A DNA stretch of 42,203 nt from contig NW_019091411.1 in assembly GCF_001949145.1 (NCBI RefSeq), forward strand, positions 1,324,222-1,366,424, read 5' to 3'. This stretch comes from Acanthaster planci (Eukaryota > Echinodermata > Asteroidea > Valvatida > Acanthasteridae). The notes under the pieces are model-generated. The model was not told the origin of the DNA. It made no database searches and worked only from the letters and a program-made list of their open reading frames with translations. The position numbers and the translations under genes are program-made. The first letter of the stretch is position 1, and the number at the start of each line of letters is the position of its first letter. Positions 35,210 through 42,203 of the stretch are shown piece after piece.

Positions 35210-35609
35210 CAGTGATGTAGTCGAGTACTTTTTGAGAACCAAGTTCTCTACCAAATATTTAACTAGTTAGAAGGATCAAAGCTGAAGTACATCGGCATTT
35301 GATGGTATACGCATAAAGGTAAGATTACAAAGCAACATACTGACTTCAGACCATCACTGTTTGATTGAAATTAACTTTTTAGGACAAAAGTACACGGAAA
35401 GTACTCGGCCGAGTACTTTCTGAGTACTTTTCTCCTTAAAACTTAAATTTTACACAACTGGGAGTGTCTGAAGTCTAACATTTATTTTGTAATCTTACCT
35501 TTGCACATTTACCATCAAATGCCTGTGCACTCTGGCTTTATTCCCTCTTACCCAGTTCAGCATTTTGCGGAGAACTTTGGTACTCGGAAAGTACTCGACT
35601 ACAACACTG
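35210..35609. mobile_element. hAT-like MITE, 400 bp
   Basis: The ends CAGTGATGTAGTCGAGTACT and the inverse of CAGTGTTGTAGTCGAGTACT are typical hAT termini. The 8-bp flanks CCCACAGG (35202-35209) and ACCACAGG (35610-35617) match at 7 of 8 positions, as expected for a hAT target duplication. Inside, inverse copies of CATTTGATGGTA and AAGGTAAGATTACAAA lie near the two ends, and a palindrome AGTACTCGGCCGAGTACT is at about 35400. There is no coding capacity. It interrupts a SINE. Confidence 0.85.
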
Positions 35610-35772
35610 ACCACAGGTACCCTTTTATACTGCTGGGCATAGATAGGCAAGCACGAATAAAGTGGCTTGCCCAAAATCACAAGATGTAACCATGTAACCA
35701 GCTACTGCATTCGAACCCTCGACCCTATCACCCGGAGTTACATGTATCAACATTAACCCCGAGGCTACTGAC
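35610..35772 (-). mobile_element. tRNA-derived SINE (head and central domain)
   Basis: On the minus strand an A-box-like GTAGCCTCGGGGTTAATG (35767-35750) and a B box GGGTTCGAATGC (35718-35707) form a tRNA-related head. The downstream part, TTGTGATTTTGGGCAAGCCA then TATAAAAGGGTACCTGTGG, matches in pattern a central/3' domain common to SINEs of many deuterostomes (recalled, not searched). Its 3' remainder probably continues left of the inserted hAT-like MITE at 35175-35209. Confidence 0.7.
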
Positions 35773-35774
35773 AC

Positions 35775-38700
35775 ATTCTCTTAAACAGAGGCTGGCTTGA
35801 CAATAAGCCAGTTTGGTATTTCAAATATGCAAGGTCATTTGAGAACAAAGGTTCTGACATCATACCAATTTGAACATGCTCAGTGCATGTGGATCGCCTC
35901 GGTATACGGCTGCGCTGATAGGGATGACCTTGAATGCATGCATTGATGTTCTTCAATGGCCTTCATGTACATGAATGATGCACTTTATTCCGAGCGTGCA
36001 CTGTTGGGATACCAAACTAGCTCAATTAACACCACTGGTGCCGAGTTCCCCTGTGCATACGCTACAGATTAATGAGAATTATATATGAGCGTGTACTCTG
36101 TGCCAGATGCATGGATCTGTTGCTCCGGGGCAGATCATTGCTTGGCGAAAAAAAAACAACTTCCAATGTGTAATTCTGATGATGAATGCTGGTGAAGGAG
36201 TAGACTTGCCACATTCTGCTAAAAGCCCAACTGCATTGGACATCAATTTAACTGAAAAACACAGCTGCATGAAATTCTGGCACCAGAGGCAGGTGTGCAA
36301 AAGTATTCTAGTTATAAATGCTGCAGCTGTCATCAGGAGAGGAGGCAACATGTAGTCAAATTATAGCACTGATTAATGTCTCTGTGGGGAATCCTTAAGC
36401 GGCAAAGATGATGACAACAAAAGGGGAGCCCAGACTGTCAGACTTGTACATGTACTTTGCCTGTGCCAGGTACCCGACTGCCAAATGCCAATACATCGTC
36501 CTGTTCTTTTCGAGTCGGGTAATGGTAAAAAAAGGCTACAATGTTTATTCTGTTTTGCATATGAGTTCATTTGGGTAGTGTTCAACAGAATATACATGTA
36601 CATGTATATGTCAACAAAGCACCTTCTAATGTTCATCTTTGATTTGTGTTGCAAAGCTAAGGGTCTTGGAGAGATAAAGCAATAACCCAAAGTGTGCCTT
36701 CTAAATCAAATTTGAGTGAGAAGGTATTTTGGTACTTTGGCAGCATCAATCAGTATTGTTCATATAAAAAAAGACTATTTTCTGGTACCAACAGGAGAGT
36801 AGTTTTATTTTGTTGAATTTTAAGGATACTGAGGTACAAAGTTCTTCACAAAAATGGGTACCTAGTTCCCAAAAGACCACAAGCTGCACAGGCTTACTGT
36901 ACATGAACTGTATGCTTGTTTCTATCCGGAAGATTTTTCAATCTTTGTTAACTTGTAACGGTAATCACACAAAATTGTGCATAGTTCTAGTCACCTAAGC
37001 TCTAAGCCTCGCTAGCTTTCCAGTGTGACAATTATTGATCCCCATACCAAAGCTGTTTTCTTAATTACGTGCAACACCAAGTACATGTACCCTTGGGAAA
37101 TTTTGTTATGCATGCAGAAATACATCTCCCACACAGGTACGGTGAACCTTACTAGTTAAACTAACCATGTACACAATGAACTCACATGAACTGTAATTGT
37201 TAACCATGAACAAGTGTTTGCAACGACTACAAGAACATGTACATGTATATGCGCAGGTCCACATGTACATGTAATTGCATCATTGTGGCTCCAGCACACA
37301 AGTGCATGCCATATGAAGCCAACCAAGTCCCATCCGCATGACTGATATTCCAATTCTACACAATTTGCAAGGATAATGTTCCAGGCTTTGCCAAAATACT
37401 ACATCGCCCTGTGGATAACTGGATTGATTTAGAATGCACAGATTGAGTGTCTGCATTTGAGCATCATGTCCGTCCGACCTCTAAATATTTTTTTTTCCCA
37501 TAAAGTGTTTGATGCTTTTTGTGCAGGGCTGTTCATGGACACTGGACAATGTTGTTGAAAATGCAAAATCAGTATTTTCAATCCTTCCTGCAGCACCTGA
37601 GCACTGGCTGTGATTCTGGCAAGCATTACAGGCAGCATTAAGTACATTAAGTTATAATTTTGTTCACTCTTCCAGAGGAATTTATTTAGGATTGAAATTG
37701 AAATAGTTCATTCAGCTACATACTCCACAGAAATTGTCAAAATATTTAGCAATTAAATCAAATTTTGCAAAGTATTACACGAGACAACAATTGCATTAAT
37801 TAACTAATACACACTACATGCAGGAGCTGCCACTACCGCCACACTAGAAGCAATGGCCAAAGCCCTAGATTCTCTGTAGTGACACGTTCTCATATCCTAG
37901 GAGCCAGGTAGCATTCACTACTAAACTCAGTCTACTCTGGGATATTGGGATGAAATGGATCAATCAGCGAGTGGATAGGGTTACCGCATATGTCAGATTC
38001 TGGAGGTGCTTTTTTTCCCCTGACAAGCTGCTTTCAGAGTGAAATCATGATGGTGAAATGGACACAGAAAATGGGTCTTAAACCCAAGTGCATCAATAGG
38101 ATAACAAAAACTTTCACTGATGGGGATTTCTGAACAGTACCTCTACTTTTCTCTGACAGGATCTCTTCATTTGATCCCAATTCTAGGGGTGATTTTTCTG
38201 ATAAAACTCAAACATGTGGGTCTCAGACCACTTGTGTCTATAGAGTGCCGAAGTGATTACATCACGCGCACAATTACGTGTGTGAAAGGCATCAGAACCA
38301 ATGCATGAACCAACACGCGCACACTCCATTCGTTTGCACTGCACTTCCTGGTTCAAAATGCCATCACCATTTGGTACTCAATAGTACATGGGCCTAAGGT
38401 ACGTGTACGGGGTTGTTTGGTTGTGGATGTGCGATTAATGAGAGGTGGAATTTACTTTATCTCAGTGGATACCTAAAACTTGATGTGTATTGGTTGAGCC
38501 ACTATGACCAAAGCGTTATTGTAATTGACCAGTACTCTATTGTGCAAGGTACCGGTGCTCTTATGCAAGGCGCACATCAAATTCCATCCCAATCTTTAAT
38601 GCTGCAACAGAAAATAATGCCCTCTTTTTAAAAACTGTGAACAGTTCATCTGCTGAAGACTGCATCTAAATATTTTGTTGACACTCTCTACTTGGGAATA

Positions 38701-40100
38701 AGCTGTCTAACGTGCCATACTCCACAATGCAGAGCACCAAACAAGGTATTAGTGCTTAATATCTGCGTGTTACACGTACAAGTACACGTATGCTGAAGTG
38801 CTGATCCTCATCATAGGGTACATGTACATGTACGCAGTTTGACAAGATGCACACATGTATGTGTTTGGAACACACCGGTAGACCATACACGTACGTGTAC
38901 GTGCACAGGCACATTGACTGCATTTTTTCCTATTAGTGCTGATGGGATTATTTATGATTCCAAATACAGCAGCACATCCTTCACTGTTCGTGACATGAAC
39001 AGAAAGCTAAGCCACCCATATGTGAAGTAATCCTCTATGTACCAAGTACAGTACATGTACCATTTTAAAATTTATGCTGTGACAATGAGCACTTGAATGC
39101 TGCGTATACTGTACATGTACGTAGAAATGTTTGAATATGAAAGTTAAGAGCATACAGGTGTGTATAAAAAGCATGCGACATTGTTCAAATGAACAGCTCT
39201 GACACAAATATGTAGGTGTGTTATATACATGTAAGTATAATATAAATTGCAAAAGGTCAAGGGAAAAAAAAAGCAGACAATGCATGTATGTTCTGTATTT
39301 CTGTCAATGAATTAACACCTACCAGTATATACACAATGGATACGAACATTCATATTGGCACAAAGCCAATGGCATTACACCTGTTTGTCAAACAACATTC
39401 ATAAATACCTGGGACAGTTTTAATATTCCTATTGGACGAAACATGTCAGGTAACCGTGTATTAATATTTGATAATGCCCCTGAGAAGTGATAATGCCCAC
39501 TGCGTAAATCACATGCTGGCACATGGATACAAGACAGTTTAATTGGGTCTGATTGGTCGGGAGTCTGTGTGCACGAGACGCGTTTCAGGTTACCCGGCCC
39601 AACCTAGAAAATCACGTGGAGCCTATTTCTTTTTATTCAACAAATCAAAATATAAAAACTGATGGTGCCTTGCCCCGAGCCTAATTTTGTGTACATCGTC
39701 CTGAACATTGTATTAATATTTTTTTTTGCATGAGATAGAAGGCTCTTGTGTGTTTGTATTTCAACAACCAGCTGCTTTACTACTCAATCACAGTGCTGAT
39801 ATGTATTATTGACATGCACACGTACAATATGAATCTGACACTGACTTAGAACCTCTTACAAATATACCCCTCCCCCAATACAAACCATCATCCGACCCTA
39901 AATTTTAGGCTATAAAAATTTAGATTAAAACAAAAAATTGACCCAACCAATCACTCTAATTTATTTTTCAGTGTAACAGGAAACACAACTAATTTTTTGT
40001 TTGGCTTTATCGGCACGCCACGCACGTGCCAAGTTCACTGCAGGGGATTCTACTGGACAACTTTCCAAAGGAATACACCATAAAAATGGACGGAGGTGTG
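35775..40100. other. No supported gene
   Basis: Short frames on both strands show no domain. TACATGTA-type clusters recur (37225-37275, 38757-38910), and GATAATGCCC words at 39470-39500 hint at another repeat relic. Confidence 0.45.
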
Positions 40101-40341
40101 CGGAAAACTGAAAGTAATATTTTAGAATAAAATCATTGGAAATCCATCATATGTTGAGTTCTTTTAATTCTCTGAAAAAAAAAAAGGTATTTATGAATGG
40201 GAATAACTATTTGCTTGGCCGTAGGAGAACAGACGCTGATAATGCCCGCACCTGCGGCTTGGGCATTCGTCGTGTCCATTCTCCTGAGCCAGTCTTAAAC
40301 GCATGTTTAAGACTGGCCAAGCACATATTTATTGCCTTAGT
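40101..40341 (+). mobile_element. Dispersed repeat with MITE-like ends, copy 2
   Basis: The same order of words as copy 1: AATCCATCATAT, GGTATTTATGAATGGGAATA, GATAATGCCCGCACCTGCGG, GTTTAAGACTGGCCAAGCAC. An A-run has expanded at about 40179-40189 and the middle carries about 30 extra bases. GATAATGCCC words also appear at 39470-39500, possibly from a third relic. Confidence 0.65.
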
Positions 40342-41050
40342 TACTGTGGGGACAAAGTCTTTATGTGAACCAAAGTCTGTCTCCAGTAAACTCAGTCCTG
40401 GAATGTCCTCACAAATGAAACCGTCTTCTCAGTGCAGAGCAAGCCGGGGTATGCAAACAGGTGAAGAACTGGATGTAAAATTTCCACTTACATGAACATG
40501 TACACTGAACTGCACAAATCTGTGGTTGCTATAAATGTGTGAAATACCCAGTGTGTGAATGTTTGCTCCACGCATCAAAGTCGATCTTGTGGGTACCCCA
40601 GGCCACAGGTGCATTTAATAGCAAATACGGAATGAATACAACTCTCTTAACAATGTCCATGGGTGAAAAAAAAATTGGGGCACACCACCGGTACAAGGTA
40701 CCGTACGTGTCTGCCATGGTTTTTTTATGTGACCAGGTATGACTGGCAAGCAGAACATGGAACTACTGGTACATGACGAAGGCTTTCCGCTGAAAAGCTC
40801 ACATGTAGCTCAAGAGTACAAGGTGTACCCATGTAAGGGAAAGAAGTTATTGGCCCAGACAAAGTGTTTTTTCTATCAGCCAAAGTTTTCCATGGGATGC
40901 CAATGAGCATGAGGTAGCCCCCAAAATGTGAAGAAATGAAAGTGTACTCAGCAACAACAGAAGTGCTCCTGACAGTGCAAACAGGGCCTTACACTTGTAC
41001 ATGTAGTTTTACACTCTCAATGTACATTTACTGTTGTTGGCCTATTTCCT
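40342..41050. other. No supported gene
   Basis: Overlapping frames of about 60 codons on both strands (40495-40910) have no recognisable content and no good splice sites were noted. Confidence 0.4.
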
Positions 41051-41082
41051 TTTTAAAGTGCCTTTGCAAAAAATGTACATAC

Positions 41083-41305
41083 CGGTAGTTTGTCCACACC
41101 TCGGTTACCAGCTAATGGCTGAGCATTTTCTCCTATTTTACTAACACGTTGAAGAATTTGTGAATTTTCTGTGTCGATCAAAACAATCCGAAGATGGGCT
41201 ATGTATTCCAAACACTTTTCCAATTTCCGTTCTTTTTCTTTTCTTCTCTTTTTTTGATATGCTTTGTTTTGTTTGTTTGTAGGTTGTTTGCATCTTGTGT
41301 TGGCC
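41083..41305 (-). CDS. Candidate exon of an unidentified gene (downstream of 41510-41670)
   Basis: An open frame reads a Lys/Arg-rich start (YQKKRRKEKERKLEK), then CLEYIAHLRIVLIDTENSQI and LQRVSKIGENAQPLAGNRGV-DKLP, ending at a GTATGT donor (41082-41077). The 5' boundary is unclear, and the nearest AG acceptor would not match the phase of the upstream candidate exon. An intervening exon or another boundary is therefore needed. Function unknown. Confidence 0.3.
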
Positions 41306-41509
41306 AAAAAAGGTTGAGGTGGTCACTAAAATTTGTGGTGTGAGCCATCTCGAGGACTAGGCAGAGAAAATCCTGACCAGAAAACTGCTCCTCCACAGGG
41401 AGATAACTATGGATACAGAAGCAGTATACGTTTTAAACGTGTACAACGTGTTGATTGACAAGGTCCAGAAAAATACTTCAGTTTCTGGCACTTGTCTCCT
41501 CTGACTTAC

Positions 41510-41670
41510 ACAACTCAGGAACTTTTCTTTCACACAGGACTCCATGTCCTTGTGTTCTTCAGGGATGACAAACTTGCTGCCAAGTTGCACAGCAGTGTTA
41601 GATTTCAAGGAAATTAGAGCTGTTTCCATACCAGTACATTCAAGAGGAATCAAAATTTTTCCTATTTCCC
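41510..41670 (-). CDS. Candidate exon of an unidentified gene
   Basis: An open frame encodes GEIGKILIPLECTGMETALI then SLKSNTAVQLGSKFVIPEEH and KDMESCVKEKFLSC, and stops at a perfect GTAAGT donor (41509-41504). The residue mix looks like real protein rather than random frame. The acceptor is ambiguous: CAAAAG at 41671 or GGAAACAG, which would start the exon at 41619. I do not recognise the family. It lies on the same strand as the phosphatase gene, upstream of it. Confidence 0.35.
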
Positions 41671-42203
41671 CTTTTGCAGTACATGTACTTCAAGCACATT
41701 CAAAACCATTCATAATGCAAATGCAAAGGTCACACTTTGCTGTCAGCTCTCATAATACCTTTGATGGGCTCAAAATGTTTAACAGTAAGCAATAACATGC
41801 ACGTAATACACATGGTGTAAAACTAATACATGCCACTGTACTCATGTGGCCAACATTACCCTTTCAAAATGCAGCGCATTAGCCTGGAGAACCTTGTACA
41901 TGTTACTGATATTCCTTAGTTATTTCTTTTCTCTTCAACAAAACAATAATGTAAACAGAGAGTAATCCACATGTACATGTACATTTAAGTACAATGACAA
42001 AAGTTAACGCAGTTAGAGTTGACAAACCTTGTTCTGTTTGGTTTAGAACTAAAACTACATGTACATGTACTTGATCTATTCAAATAAAATTGAGGGAAAG
42101 TTATACACTGCAGTTTATTTATCTTTGGAGGTGTGTTTCCTAACAAAATGAATAAAAGCTGCTGTACACTACTCACTGATTAAAATGACCTGAAATTCAT
42201 GTA

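Noticed and set aside
35705-35772. A second tRNA gene
   Set aside because: Only the promoter boxes are preserved, and it continues into a SINE central domain.
36079-36355. Paired 82-90 codon frames on opposite strands
   Set aside because: Mutual shadows with no recognisable domain on either strand.
1-42203. CRISPR arrays, bacterial operons, phage or integron signals
   Set aside because: None seen; the only regular arrays are the 66-bp and 74-bp animal-type tandem repeats.

Overview
The window is AT-rich, intron-rich and transposon-dense animal DNA. I see no bacterial signals: no operons, no Shine-Dalgarno-led reading frames and no CRISPR array. One protein-coding gene is certain. It encodes a metal-dependent Ser/Thr phosphatase of the PP2C (PPM) family and lies on the minus strand between 30797 and 21579. 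Seven exons join in phase at GT/AG junctions into about 281 residues that carry almost the whole catalytic domain and the C-terminus. The N-terminal exon, which should hold the first 30-40 residues and the first conserved Arg, was not found below 42203. The protein reads like the invertebrate/fungal Ptc2-like branch rather than vertebrate PPM1A. The mix of tRNA-derived SINEs, TTAA-flanked and hAT-like MITEs and dispersed TACATGTA words suggests a marine invertebrate, perhaps an echinoderm. That placement is an inference, not a demonstration.

Layout. 1-1.7 kb: coding-like minus-strand frames with a degenerate repeated peptide motif. 3.87-7.06 kb: a 3.2-kb element with CAGGGCTTCATT inverted ends, large hairpins near its ends and five copies of a GTGTCGGACGTAC word inside; it seems to sit within an older region carrying GAAATGCGAGTGACGG words (3.7-9.1 kb). 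10.5 kb and 33.1 kb: two inverted copies of one AT-rich MITE that bracket the phosphatase gene. 12.0-13.7 kb: a minisatellite of about 66 bp. 15.16-15.99 kb: a TTAA-flanked element. 19.9-20.1 kb: a 74-bp tandem repeat. 21.6-30.8 kb: the phosphatase gene, whose introns hold a 1-kb fold-back element (22.2-23.3 kb), a tRNA-derived SINE (25.1-25.3 kb) and a TTAA MITE (26.2-27.3 kb). 34.9-40.3 kb: SINE, hAT-like MITE and a repeat pair. 41.1-41.7 kb: two candidate exons of an unidentified minus-strand gene.

How it fits together. The phosphatase is the only recognised functional unit. Everything else looks like repeat sediment. The features most likely to matter biologically are the long fold-back inside a phosphatase intron, which would fold into dsRNA in the pre-mRNA, and the MITE ending about 57 bp from a splice donor. 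No novel defence-like or operon-like system is visible. The least explained structures are the spaced repeated-word families at 4.4-9.1 kb and the repeat-peptide block at 0.6-1.6 kb.
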